This document shows positions 51,829 through 60,577 of a DNA stretch of 64,000 nucleotides, one piece after another (the first letter of the stretch is position 1; each line of letters begins with the position of its first letter). Origin of the DNA: Muribaculaceae bacterium (GTDB lineage: Bacteria > Bacteroidota > Bacteroidia > Bacteroidales > Muribaculaceae); the NCBI GenBank assembly GCA_023667285.1, contig JAMPAK010000001.1:964324-1028323 (forward strand), given 5' to 3'. The notes under the pieces are model-generated. The model was given only the letters and a program-made list of their open reading frames with translations. It ran no database searches and had not been told where the DNA came from. Both the position numbers and the translations under genes were made by a program.

Positions 51829-54800
51829 TTATTCAGCGACGGGTGAGGGCTCTGTGCCCCACTGCTGCTGTGCCAGACGGAGGTAGTTGTTGTAGCGCCA
51901 CTGTGCGTTGGCCTTGGCGGCTGCGAACAGTTCGGCTGCCTCTGCGGGATACTGCTTTGCTACGGAAGCATAGCGTACCTCGCCCTTGAGGAAGTCCTCA
52001 AACTTGTCCCAATCGGGAGCCTTTGAGTCGAGAGAGAAGGGGTTCTTGCCTTCCATCTCGAGGGCGGGGTTGTAGCGCCAGAGGTGCCAGTAGCCACACT
52101 CAACGGCTGCTGCCTGCTCTTCCTGTGCGTGGCCCATGCCCTTGCGGATGCCGTGGTTGATACAGGGTGAGTAAGCGATGATGAGTGAGGGACCGTCATA
52201 AGCCTCAGCCTCGCGGATGGCCTTGAGGGTCTGGGCATTGTCAGCACCCATGGCGATCTGGGCAACGTAAACGTAGCCGTAGGTTGATGCGATGAGGCCG
52301 AGGTCTTTCTTGCGGACACGCTTGCCGGCAGCGGCAAACTTGGCGATGGCGCCCAGAGGTGTAGCCTTGGATGACTGACCGCCGGTGTTTGAGTAGACCT
52401 CAGTGTCGAGCACGAGGACGTTGACATTCTTGTCAGAAGCGAGAACGTGGTCGAGACCGCCGAAGCCTATGTCGTAAGCGGCGCCGTCGCCGGCGATGAT
52501 CCACTGTGAGCGCTTGGCGATGTGCTCCTTGACTGAGAGGAGACCCTTGCAGACGTCGCAGCCGCAAGCCTCGCAGAGAGGAACGATGGCTGCTGCAACC
52601 TCCTTGGTGGCGGCAACGTCATTCTTGTTCTCAAGCCACTTGGTGGCGAGAGCCTTGATCTCTGCAGAGCATGAGGGGCAGTCGAGAGCCTTCTGCATGT
52701 AGTCGGCCACACGCTTCTGGAGTTTCTCGTGAGCGAGGCTCATGCCGAGACCGAACTCAGCGAAGTCCTCGAAGAGTGAGTTGGCCCATGCCACACCCTC
52801 GCCCTTGGCGTTCTTGGTGTAAGGAGTAGAGGGAACTGAGCCTGAGTAGATTGATGAGCAGCCTGTGGCGTTGGCAACGATCTCGTGGTCGCCGAAGAGC
52901 TGTGAGATGAGTTTCACATAAGGTGTCTCGCCGCAGCCTGAGCAAGCGCCTGAGAACTCGAAGAGGGGCTGTGCGAACTGTGAGTTCTTCACATTGGCCT
53001 TGATGTCGACGAGGTCCTGCTTGCTGGCCACCTTAGCCACGCAGTAGTCCCACTCCTTCTGAACGTCGAGCTGAGTCTCGAGAGGCTTCATTACGAGAGC
53101 CTTCACGCCCTTCTTGCCGGGGCAGACAGCCACACAGTTGGTGCAGCCGAGACAGTCGAGCACGTCGACGCTCTGGATGAAGCGCATGCCAGCGAAGCTC
53201 TTGCCCATTGCGGGGATAGTCTTGTCCTCGCCGAAGGGAGCTGCTGCCATCTCTGCAGCGTCGAGCACGAAGGGACGGATAGCGGCGTGAGGGCAGACAA
53301 ATGCACACTTGTTACACTGGATACAGTTCTCCTCGAGCCATTCGGGGACGAAGGCGGCTACGCCACGCTTCTCGTAGGCAGCGGTGCCCTGCTCCCAGGT
53401 GCCATCCTCGCGCCCCTTGAAGGCGCTGACAGTGAGGAGGTCGCCGTCCTGAGCGTTGATGGGGCGAACGATTTCGTTGATGAATGCGGGATCGTTGTTG
53501 GCAGCCTTGGCCTCCTCGGTGAGGTTGCTCCAAGCCTTGTCGACGGGGAGTTCCTTGTATTCGCCGCCGCGGTCGACAGCTGCATAGTTCTTGTCGACAA
53601 CGTCCTGTCCCTTCTTGCCGTAGCTCTTGACGATGAACTTCTTCATCTGCTCGACAGCGAGGTCGACGGGGATCACCTCTGTGATGCGGAAGAATGCGCT
53701 CTGGAGGATGGTGTTGGTGCGGTTGCCCAGGCCGATTTCCTGTGCAATCTTGGTGGCGTTGATGTAGTAAACGCGGATGTTGTGGTCAGCGAAATACTTC
53801 TTGATCTTGTTGGGGAGGTTCTTGGCCAGTTCCTCGCCTTCCCAGATGGTGTTGAGAAGGAATGTGCCGCCGTCGCGGAGACCGCGGGTGACGTCATACA
53901 TGTGGAGGTAAGCCTGAACGTGGCAAGCCACGAAGTTAGGTGTTGTCACCAGATAAGTGGAGCGGATGGGCGCGTCGCCGAAACGGAGGTGAGAGCAGGT
54001 GAAACCGCCTGACTTCTTTGAGTCGTAAGCGAAGTATGCCTGGCAATACTTGTTGGTGTTGTCGCCGATGATCTTCACTGAGTTCTTGTTTGCACCTACA
54101 GTACCGTCGGCACCGAGGCCATAGAACTTAGCCTCAAAAGTGCTCTCGTCGCCCAGAGCGATCTCCTCCTTCTGGGGGAGTGAGGTGAAGGTGACGTCGT
54201 CGACGATGCCCACTGTGAAGTGATCCTTGGGTGTGGGGAGAGCGAGGTTCTCGAACACTGCGAGAATCTGGGCAGGAGTGGTGTCCTTTGATGCGAGACC
54301 ATAGCGGCCACCCACGATGACGGGGGCGTCAGCCTGGCCATAGAAGCAGTCGCGTACGTCGAGATAGAGGGGCTCGCCGTTTGCTCCGGGTTCTTTTGTG
54401 CGGTCGAGGACTGCGATGCGCTTTGCAGTCTTGGGGACAGCTGCGAGGAAGTGCTTGGCAGAGAAGGGGCGATAGAGGTGAACGCTCACGAGACCGACCT
54501 TCTCACCCTTCTTGACGAGGTAGTCGATGGCCTCCTGGGCGGCCTGGGTGACAGAACCCATGGCGATGATGACGCGCTCTGCGTCAGCTGCGCCATAGTA
54601 GTTGAAGAGTTTGTATTCGCGGCCGGTGATGCGTGTGATTTCCTTCATGTAGTCCTCAACGATCTCAGGAACGCGGTTGTAGTATTCGTTGCATGACTCG
54701 CGGTGTTGGAAGAACACGTCGCCGTTCTCAGCCATGCCGCGTGCCACGGGCTTGCCGGGGTTGAGGCCGCGTGCGCGGAACTCGGCGAGAGCCTCCTGGT

Positions 54801-55392
54801 CAACGAGGGGAGCGAGATCGTCCTGGTCCATAGCCTCGATCTTCTGGATCTCGTGAGATGTGCGGAATCCGTCGAAGAAGTTGATGAAGGGGACACGTGA
54901 ACGGAGGGTTGAGAGGTGTGCTACACCTGCGAGGTCCATCACCTCCTGAACAGAACCCTCAGCCAGCATTGCGAAGCCTGTCTGGCGGCATGACATCACG
55001 TCCTGGTGGTCACCGAAGATTGAGAGGGCGTGGCTGGCGAGTGTACGTGCTGAAACATGGAAGACGCAGGGGAGAAGCTCGCCGGCAATCTTATACATGT
55101 TGGGGATCATCAGGAGAAGACCCTGTGAGGCGGTGTAGGTTGTGGTAAGAGCACCGGCCTGGAGAGAGCCGTGGACGGCACCGGCGGCGCCACCCTCACT
55201 CTGCATTTCCTGCACGAGGACAGTCTCGCCGAAGATGTTTTTGCGTCCGGCGGCGGCCCACTCGTCGACATACTCAGCCATTGTTGACGACGGGGTGATG
55301 GGGTAGATGGCCGCTACCTCTGAGAACATATAGCTCACATGGGCTGCAGCCTGGTTGCCATCACAAGTCAAGAATTTTTTTTCTTTACTCAT
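51829..55392 (-). CDS. nifJ: Pyruvate:ferredoxin (flavodoxin) oxidoreductase
   Basis: A 1187-residue single-chain enzyme that oxidises pyruvate to acetyl-CoA and CO2 and reduces ferredoxin, central to anaerobic energy metabolism. The order of domains is: POR N-terminal domain with YPITPSSTMAEYVDEW; the gamma domain (about 420-600); two 4Fe-4S motifs CIQCNKCAFVCPHAAI and CLGCTNCVAVCPGKKG (about 680-770); and the thiamine diphosphate domain with CSGCGETPY, GDGAAYDIGFGG and DTEVYSNTGGQSSKATP. All cysteines are present. The promoter is part of a repeated 62-bp terminator/promoter junction. Confidence 0.98.
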   Translation of the reverse strand: MSKEKKFLTCDGNQAAAHVSYMFSEVAAIYPITPSSTMAEYVDEWAAAGRKNIFGETVLVQEMQSEGGAAGAVHGSLQAGALTTTYTASQGLLLMIPNMYKIAGELLPCVFHVSARTLASHALSIFGDHQDVMSCRQTGFAMLAEGSVQEVMDLAGVAHLSTLRSRVPFINFFDGFRTSHEIQKIEAMDQDDLAPLVDQEALAEFRARGLNPGKPVARGMAENGDVFFQHRESCNEYYNRVPEIVEDYMKEITRITGREYKLFNYYGAADAERVIIAMGSVTQAAQEAIDYLVKKGEKVGLVSVHLYRPFSAKHFLAAVPKTAKRIAVLDRTKEPGANGEPLYLDVRDCFYGQADAPVIVGGRYGLASKDTTPAQILAVFENLALPTPKDHFTVGIVDDVTFTSLPQKEEIALGDESTFEAKFYGLGADGTVGANKNSVKIIGDNTNKYCQAYFAYDSKKSGGFTCSHLRFGDAPIRSTYLVTTPNFVACHVQAYLHMYDVTRGLRDGGTFLLNTIWEGEELAKNLPNKIKKYFADHNIRVYYINATKIAQEIGLGNRTNTILQSAFFRITEVIPVDLAVEQMKKFIVKSYGKKGQDVVDKNYAAVDRGGEYKELPVDKAWSNLTEEAKAANNDPAFINEIVRPINAQDGDLLTVSAFKGREDGTWEQGTAAYEKRGVAAFVPEWLEENCIQCNKCAFVCPHAAIRPFVLDAAEMAAAPFGEDKTIPAMGKSFAGMRFIQSVDVLDCLGCTNCVAVCPGKKGVKALVMKPLETQLDVQKEWDYCVAKVASKQDLVDIKANVKNSQFAQPLFEFSGACSGCGETPYVKLISQLFGDHEIVANATGCSSIYSGSVPSTPYTKNAKGEGVAWANSLFEDFAEFGLGMSLAHEKLQKRVADYMQKALDCPSCSAEIKALATKWLENKNDVAATKEVAAAIVPLCEACGCDVCKGLLSVKEHIAKRSQWIIAGDGAAYDIGFGGLDHVLASDKNVNVLVLDTEVYSNTGGQSSKATPLGAIAKFAAAGKRVRKKDLGLIASTYGYVYVAQIAMGADNAQTLKAIREAEAYDGPSLIIAYSPCINHGIRKGMGHAQEEQAAAVECGYWHLWRYNPALEMEGKNPFSLDSKAPDWDKFEDFLKGEVRYASVAKQYPAEAAELFAAAKANAQWRYNNYLRLAQQQWGTEPSPVAE

Positions 55393-55472
55393 AGTGATAT
55401 AATAAAATGTAGTCTGATTGTTCTTTGATTGTGTTGAATCAGGTGAGATTTGAGGTTGTTAAATACCACTTT

Positions 55473-55505
55473 GCAAAAATACAGATTTTTTTCAAAATCC
55501 CCAAA
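55473..55505 (-). promoter_or_regulatory. Promoter of the PFOR gene
   Basis: On the minus strand TTTG (55502-55505) and TATTTTTG (55474-55481) are 20 bp apart. The TTTG belongs to the repeated junction 55489-55550, so the -33 element is shared, base for base, with the promoter at 56278-56309. Confidence 0.65.
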
Positions 55506-55550
55506 AAAATCCGCATCATGGACCCGGGTGAGGTGATGATGCGGATGTTT
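55489..55550. repeat. 62-bp direct repeat, copy 1 (terminator plus -33 element)
   Basis: This stretch is identical over 62 bases to 56293-56354. It contains a hairpin (ATCCGCATCAT, 55509-55519, with ATGATGCGGAT, 55536-55546) followed on the minus strand by a T7 run, thus an intrinsic terminator for the gene at 55564-56235, and then the TTTG of the next promoter. Weaker similarity continues through the -7 box (TACAG and CAAA blocks, 55473-55488 against 56277-56292). Confidence 0.9.
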
Positions 55551-55563
55551 AAGGGGCGTAAAG

Positions 55564-56235
55564 TCAGTTTTGTCCCTCTTGGCGGCCTTTGGCGGAAAAT
55601 CGCTTGTTGTCTTCCTTCTGATATTGCTTTATTTTGTTTGACTCGATGCACTCAATCTTTCTGATGGTGACGGTTATTGTGTCGTTACATTCAACGGGCA
55701 CATTACCGAATATTCTTTTGAAGTTTTTTCCTTTTACCGTATAGGCTACTCGCGAACTGAGGCTTTTTAAAGTTTTGAGGCTTACGTCATGTAAAAATGA
55801 TTCCTGTATGCTGCATCCGGTGATCTCGAGTCCAAGGCCGATGGTGCGGAGGGCTTTGATGGAGTTGTTGTTGTCAGAGATTTCGTATTTGAAATTCAAG
55901 ACTAAAGTGTCCCCACAGCATTCAAGGCTGTCATAGTTGTCATTAACGTCTAATATGGGAGAGGGACAGAATGAATTGCTTATAGGGTTTAACCTCTTCG
56001 TTGAATCTGAACATGGATATAGATGTTTTTGGTATTCTGTCTCACCATTTTTTTGAGCATGTGAGTAATAGACAACTATGCCCTCTTCACTGTATTCCTC
56101 ATCGATTGATTCTCCTCTGAGTGATCCGGATACATAGTATACTCCCTCTATCCTAATGGAATTCTTTGTCTCACAATGGATAGAAATGGTAGAATACATG
56201 AATAACAAGAGAAATGTGAGTCGTAACATAATCAA
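55564..56235 (-). CDS. AT-rich secreted protein of unknown function
   Basis: A 223-residue protein with a signal peptide (LRLTFLLLFMYSTISIHC, about 4-21); the Cys could be a lipid site but the motif is poor. The body has short beta strands and four further cysteines, with acidic patches (SIDEEYSEEGIVVYY) and a strongly basic C-terminus (KGKNFKRIF, IKQYQKEDNKRFSAKGRQEG). I do not recognise a family. Its AT content and codon use differ sharply from the PFOR and peptidase genes on each side, and identical 62-bp junctions bracket it, so it is very likely a later insertion. Confidence 0.75.
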   Translation of the reverse strand: MIMLRLTFLLLFMYSTISIHCETKNSIRIEGVYYVSGSLRGESIDEEYSEEGIVVYYSHAQKNGETEYQKHLYPCSDSTKRLNPISNSFCPSPILDVNDNYDSLECCGDTLVLNFKYEISDNNNSIKALRTIGLGLEITGCSIQESFLHDVSLKTLKSLSSRVAYTVKGKNFKRIFGNVPVECNDTITVTIRKIECIESNKIKQYQKEDNKRFSAKGRQEGQN

Positions 56236-56277
56236 TCTGTCTCCTCGGCCTCATTGGCCTTGATTATTTCGTTTTTA

Positions 56278-56309
56278 CAAAGATACAGCGGATTTTCAAA
56301 ATCCCCAAA
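56278..56309 (-). promoter_or_regulatory. Promoter of the AT-rich secreted-protein gene
   Basis: TTTG (56306-56309) and TATCTTTG (56278-56285) on the minus strand are 20 bp apart, the same arrangement as in front of the PFOR gene. The -33 element lies in the repeat 56293-56354. Confidence 0.6.
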
Positions 56310-56354
56310 AAAATCCGCATCATGGACCCGGGTGAGGTGATGATGCGGATGTTT
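56293..56354. repeat. 62-bp direct repeat, copy 2 (terminator plus -33 element)
   Basis: Identical to 55489-55550. Here the hairpin and T run terminate the M3 peptidase gene, 24 bp after its stop, and the same bases supply the -33 element of the next promoter. As this copy directly follows a long, ordinary gene, it or its twin is the ancestral junction between the peptidase and PFOR genes. Confidence 0.9.
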
Positions 56355-56377
56355 TGTGGTGTCGGAGGCAGGGTGTG

Positions 56378-58546
56378 TTATTTGCCGCCGGGGGTGTTGA
56401 TTTGCTCAGGCTTTTTGTCGTCCTTGAGGAGACCGCGGTTGCGGAGCAGGGCGTTGACAGAGGGCTTGTGGCCGCGGAACTTCACGAACAGTTCCATGGG
56501 GTCGTCGCTTCCACCCATCTCGAGGATGTTTTCCTTGAATGACTTGGCTGTGGCGGGGTCGAAGATTCCCTTTTCGGCGAATAGCTCGAAGCCGTCGGTG
56601 TCGAGGACCTCGGCCCAGAGATATGTGTAGTAGCCTGAGGCATAGCCGTCGCTGCCGAAGATGTGTTTGAAGTAGGGTGAGCGATAGCGATAGGCCACTT
56701 GTGAGGGCATGTTGAGTTTTGCGGCGATGTCTGCCTCAAACTTGTTGACGTCGATTGAGTCGCCGGGGGCTGGATTGTAGGCGCCCCAAGCGAGATCGAG
56801 GAGGGCTGCTCCGGCAAGCTCGGTGGTGGTGAAGCCCTGGTTGTGGGTCGAGGCGGCCTGGAGTTTGTTGATGAGCTCGGTTGGAATCACCTCTCCGGTC
56901 TTGTAGTGGAAGGCGAAGTCCTTGAGGAGCTCAGGCTCGAGTGCCCAGTGCTCGGTGATCTGAGAGGGGAGCTCGACAAAGTCGCGGTCGACGTTTGTGC
57001 CGCTCTGAGAGCGGAGTTTGGCGCGTGAGAGCATGCCGTGGAGGCCGTGGCCGAACTCATGGAACATTGTCTCGACCTCATCGATGGTGAGGAGGGCGGG
57101 TGTGTCAGCCGTGGGGCGTGTGAAGTTGCCGACGTTATAGATGATGGGGCGTCCCACCTTGCCGTCAGGGTCGGCATATGAGCCCTTGAATTCGCTCATC
57201 CAGGCTCCTTGGCGCTTGGAGGCGCGGGGGAAGTAGTCGGTCATGAACACTGCGATATGCTCGCCGGTGTTGGCGTCGGTGACGTCATAGACGTTGACCT
57301 CGGGGTTGTATTTAGGGGCGTCGGGCATCTCTGTGAACTTGACGCCATAGAGCTTCTCGGCGAGGGTGAAGATGCCTTTGCGGACATTGTCGAGCGAGAA
57401 GTAGGCGCTCACCTCATTCTCGTCGAGGTCGAACTTCTTAGCCCTCACCTTTTCGGCATAATAGTAGTAGTCCCAAGGCTCTATGGTTATGCCGGCGCCC
57501 TCGGAGTCAGCGAAGGTCTGCATCTCGGCCACTTCCTCTTTCACCTTGGCTGTGGCGGGTTCCCAGATCTGCATGAGGAGGTCTGTGGCAGCCTCGGGGG
57601 TCTTGGCCATGACGTTGTCGGTCATATATGAGGCGTAGTCCTTGAAGCCGAGCAGGCGGGCCTTCTCTGCGCGTGTGCGCACGATGTCGGCGATGACGGG
57701 GCGGTTGTCGTAGGGGGCCTCAGAGGCTAGAAGGGCGTAGGCATTGTACATGCGCTCGCGCAGGGCGCGGTTGTCGGCATATTTCAGCACCAGGAGGCGG
57801 CTGGGGGCATGGAGTGTGAAGACCCATTTGCCATCCTTGGAGCGCTGCTTGGCCTCGGAGGCTGCAGTGGCGACGATGCCGGCAGGGATTCCGGCGAGGT
57901 CGGCCTCGTTGTCGACGATGATCTCGCAGGCGTTTGTGGATGCGAGGAGGTTCTTGTTGAATGTGAGATAGAGGTCTGTGAGCCGTTTGTTGATGGCCTT
58001 GAGTTCCTCTTTCTTCTCGGGGGAGAGGAGGGCGCCGTTGCGTGTGAAGTTTTTGTATGACTCCTCGATGGCGCGTATCTGGGGCTTGTCCAGGCCGAGG
58101 GAGTTGCGGGTGTCATAGAGTTTCTTGACGCGCTCGAAGAGCTTGGAGTTCATCGAGATCTCGTCTGATGCCTCGGAGTAGAGGGGATATAGCACCTCGG
58201 AGATTTCCTGCATCTCGGGTGTGTTGTCGGTCTCGTCGAGCGAGGCAAACACGAGCATCACTTTGTTAACCAGCTCGCCAGACTTCTCCATGGCGAGGAT
58301 GGTATTGTCGAAGGTGGGGGCCTCAGGATTCTCGGCGATGGCCTTGATCTCGGCCTTCTGGATCTCTATGCCCTGGCGCATGGCCGGAAGGTAGTCGGCA
58401 TAGGTTATCTCACTGAATGGTGGAATCTCGTAGGGGGTGGTGTAGGGGACGGTGAAGGGATTGACCCTCTCTGCAGTCTGAGCGTTCATGGCCAGGGGGA
58501 TTGACAAGGCCGCGGCCGCGACCGTTGCTGTGATGATTGATTTCAT
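56378..58546 (-). CDS. M3 family metallopeptidase (Dcp/oligopeptidase A-like)
   Basis: A 722-residue zinc peptidase that cleaves short peptides. The HExxH motif is HEFGH at 496-500, followed by the second-zinc-ligand region with TELAGAALLDLAWG. A signal peptide (residues 1-22, ending MNAQ) suggests a periplasmic enzyme, whereas E. coli Dcp and OpdA lack one. SQITEHWALEPELL and the C-terminal SDGYASGYYTYLWAEVLDTDGFE are standard M3A motifs. It is probably used for peptide nutrition or turnover of exported protein fragments. Confidence 0.96.
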   Translation of the reverse strand: MKSIITATVAAAALSIPLAMNAQTAERVNPFTVPYTTPYEIPPFSEITYADYLPAMRQGIEIQKAEIKAIAENPEAPTFDNTILAMEKSGELVNKVMLVFASLDETDNTPEMQEISEVLYPLYSEASDEISMNSKLFERVKKLYDTRNSLGLDKPQIRAIEESYKNFTRNGALLSPEKKEELKAINKRLTDLYLTFNKNLLASTNACEIIVDNEADLAGIPAGIVATAASEAKQRSKDGKWVFTLHAPSRLLVLKYADNRALRERMYNAYALLASEAPYDNRPVIADIVRTRAEKARLLGFKDYASYMTDNVMAKTPEAATDLLMQIWEPATAKVKEEVAEMQTFADSEGAGITIEPWDYYYYAEKVRAKKFDLDENEVSAYFSLDNVRKGIFTLAEKLYGVKFTEMPDAPKYNPEVNVYDVTDANTGEHIAVFMTDYFPRASKRQGAWMSEFKGSYADPDGKVGRPIIYNVGNFTRPTADTPALLTIDEVETMFHEFGHGLHGMLSRAKLRSQSGTNVDRDFVELPSQITEHWALEPELLKDFAFHYKTGEVIPTELINKLQAASTHNQGFTTTELAGAALLDLAWGAYNPAPGDSIDVNKFEADIAAKLNMPSQVAYRYRSPYFKHIFGSDGYASGYYTYLWAEVLDTDGFELFAEKGIFDPATAKSFKENILEMGGSDDPMELFVKFRGHKPSVNALLRNRGLLKDDKKPEQINTPGGK

Positions 58547-58571
58547 ATATGTGTGGTTATTGTCATAATTT

Positions 58572-59750
58572 TCAGTTGTCCAGGAGGAATGTGGCTACCA
58601 GAGGGTAGTGGTCGCTCGAGGGGATGGCGGGGCGCTTGATGGAGACGGCGCTGAAGTCTCCCTTGTAGAGTATCTGGTCTATGCGGAAATAGAACTTGTT
58701 GCCGTGATATGTGATGGTTGGGCCCATGGCCTCGTCGGCATAAGCGTCGTGCATGTCGTCACCCATGATGGTGCGGACGGCATAGCAGGCGGGAATGTCG
58801 TTGAAGTCTCCGGCCACAATCCAGTTGCCACCGATGGAGTCGATGCACTGGCGGATGTATTGTGCCTGGAGTTTGCGCTGCTTGAATGCGGCCTGGAGCT
58901 TGGTGACGAGTCGGCTCTTCACCTCTTCCATCTCGCGCGGGATCATCCTTGCGGCTCCGGGCGATTTCTTGAGCAGGCCCTCATATAGTTCCTTGTCCTT
59001 GGGGTCTAGGCCTATTGACTGGAGATGGCAGTTGGCCAGATGGAGAATCTGTCCGTTCATGCTGATGCGGTAGAAGGACACATGGGGCTTCATATTCTCC
59101 GGGATCTCTATGCGGTCCTCGGTGAAGGGGTATTTCGACAGGACTGTGTATTGGTCCTGGACGCCGACGGCTCTGAATGGGTAGCGGTCAGCGAGCTGGC
59201 GCAGTTGGGCGCCGGTGATGTGCCATAGTGGCCATTCCTTTATCATCTCGGTCTCCTGCATGCTCACGATGTCGGCATCCTCGTTGAGGATGAAGTCGAT
59301 GGTGGCGTTTGACTCCAGTCCCTCGACCTCGCCTCTGAAGTCCATGAAGTGGAGGGTGTTGTAGGTCATGAAGGTGAATGACCGTTCTTTTTCCTCAGGT
59401 GAGAGGGAGCCCGATGGGATATTTATCGGGGCGAAGGCCATGATGGGCGGGGCTGAGAGGATCCATCCGGCCAGAATGGCGAAGGCTGCCTTGCGCCACA
59501 GCAGGAGGTCGATGAGCAGGAAGGCGCATCCAAGAATAAGCACAAGCGGAAGCGCCATGGCTGCCAGAGATGCGAGCACACACTTGTCGGGGTCTATGGA
59601 GCCGCCATAGGCTGAGAAGATGGTGGTCATGGCAAGGCCTACGTTGAGTCCGGCGACTATGGCTCTCAATGTGGCCAGCCACGGACGTGATATGTATTTC
59701 TCAAGCAATGACATGTCAGGGAGAAGATGTTTGGACTTTATTGGGGTCAT
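58572..59750 (-). CDS. Endonuclease/exonuclease/phosphatase family membrane protein
   Basis: A 392-residue protein with an N-terminal membrane part of about three helices (TLRAIVAGLNVGLAMTTIFS, ALPLVLILGCAFLLIDLLLW, AFAILAGWILSAPPIMAFAP) and a C-terminal EEP phosphohydrolase domain. The catalytic residues are present in FMTYNTLHF, SMQETE, NCHLQS, VAGDFNDIP and SSDHYPL. The active site most likely faces the periplasm. Substrates of this family range from nucleic acids to phospholipids. Its start overlaps the end of the rhomboid gene by 4 bp, so it belongs to the rhomboid operon. Confidence 0.9.
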   Translation of the reverse strand: MTPIKSKHLLPDMSLLEKYISRPWLATLRAIVAGLNVGLAMTTIFSAYGGSIDPDKCVLASLAAMALPLVLILGCAFLLIDLLLWRKAAFAILAGWILSAPPIMAFAPINIPSGSLSPEEKERSFTFMTYNTLHFMDFRGEVEGLESNATIDFILNEDADIVSMQETEMIKEWPLWHITGAQLRQLADRYPFRAVGVQDQYTVLSKYPFTEDRIEIPENMKPHVSFYRISMNGQILHLANCHLQSIGLDPKDKELYEGLLKKSPGAARMIPREMEEVKSRLVTKLQAAFKQRKLQAQYIRQCIDSIGGNWIVAGDFNDIPACYAVRTIMGDDMHDAYADEAMGPTITYHGNKFYFRIDQILYKGDFSAVSIKRPAIPSSDHYPLVATFLLDN

Positions 59751-60577
59751 TTGATGCCCCGGCTGACTTCGAAGAGTCGCTTGCGCTCGTCGGGGGTTAG
59801 GGCGGAGTAGCCGGTGCGCTTTATCTTGTCAAGGATGGCGTCGAGGTCGCGGCGGTCATCGTTGCTGATGGTGGGGTTGGTGAGTGGGGCGCGGCGGCGT
59901 GTCAGCAGCCATGCGGCCGGGCGTGTGATGTCGACTCCGCGGCGGAGTGTGAGGGCGAAGATGGCTCCCATGAGGATGCCTCCGATGTGTGCCACCTCGC
60001 CTCCGGCATTCTCGCCGCTCACGCCCAGAAGGACAAGGGCGATGGTGGCGGCGGCAATCCACTTGAGCCTCACGTCGCCGATGAAGAGGAGCCTCAGCCT
60101 GAAGTCTGGGAGCAGCAAGGCGGTGGCTGTGACAATGGCCATCACAGAGGCCGATGAGCCTATGAGCATGCCTGTGGTGCCTGAGAAGAAGGGGATGGTG
60201 TTGTAGGCTATGAGGAACAGCGCTGCGCCTGCGAGGCCGCCATAGATATAGAGGACGAGCATCCGGCCGGGGGTGCATCTGAGCAGCATCACCTGGCCGA
60301 ACCAGTAGAGCCACAGCATGTTGAAGATGATGTGCATGACATCATACTGCGAGAACATGTAGGTGACGATGGTCCAGGGCGCTGTCAGGAGCATGGACGG
60401 GCGGCTGGGGAGCTCGACGGCTCTGAGGACTGAGCCCAAAGGGTCGGCGGCTCCGGCCAGGAGGCCTATGATGACGGCGAGGCGCAGCATTAAGAACACA
60501 GCCACATTGACACCGATGAGCCTTGCGGGCATCGATGCGTTGACCCATGCCCGGCGCAGGGTGTCAGTAGCCTCCAT
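59747..60577 (-). CDS. Rhomboid-family intramembrane serine protease (second copy)
   Basis: A 276-residue rhomboid with six helices. The catalytic Ser142 lies in LIGSSASVMA, a variant of the usual GxSG loop with Ala in place of the last Gly, and His197 in EVAHIGGILMG. The chain ends with a soluble region (ILDKIKRTGYSALTPDERKRLFEVSR) that matches the DUF6576-like tail of Bacteroidetes rhomboids. It overlaps the first rhomboid gene by 14 bp and the EEP gene by 4 bp. The substrate is unknown. Confidence 0.9.
   Translation of the reverse strand: MEATDTLRRAWVNASMPARLIGVNVAVFLMLRLAVIIGLLAGAADPLGSVLRAVELPSRPSMLLTAPWTIVTYMFSQYDVMHIIFNMLWLYWFGQVMLLRCTPGRMLVLYIYGGLAGAALFLIAYNTIPFFSGTTGMLIGSSASVMAIVTATALLLPDFRLRLLFIGDVRLKWIAAATIALVLLGVSGENAGGEVAHIGGILMGAIFALTLRRGVDITRPAAWLLTRRRAPLTNPTISNDDRRDLDAILDKIKRTGYSALTPDERKRLFEVSRGIK

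Noticed and set aside
55564-56354. Insertion sequence between the 62-bp repeats
   Set aside because: The enclosed gene encodes an exported protein, not a transposase, and the repeats are direct copies of a terminator/promoter junction rather than inverted ends.
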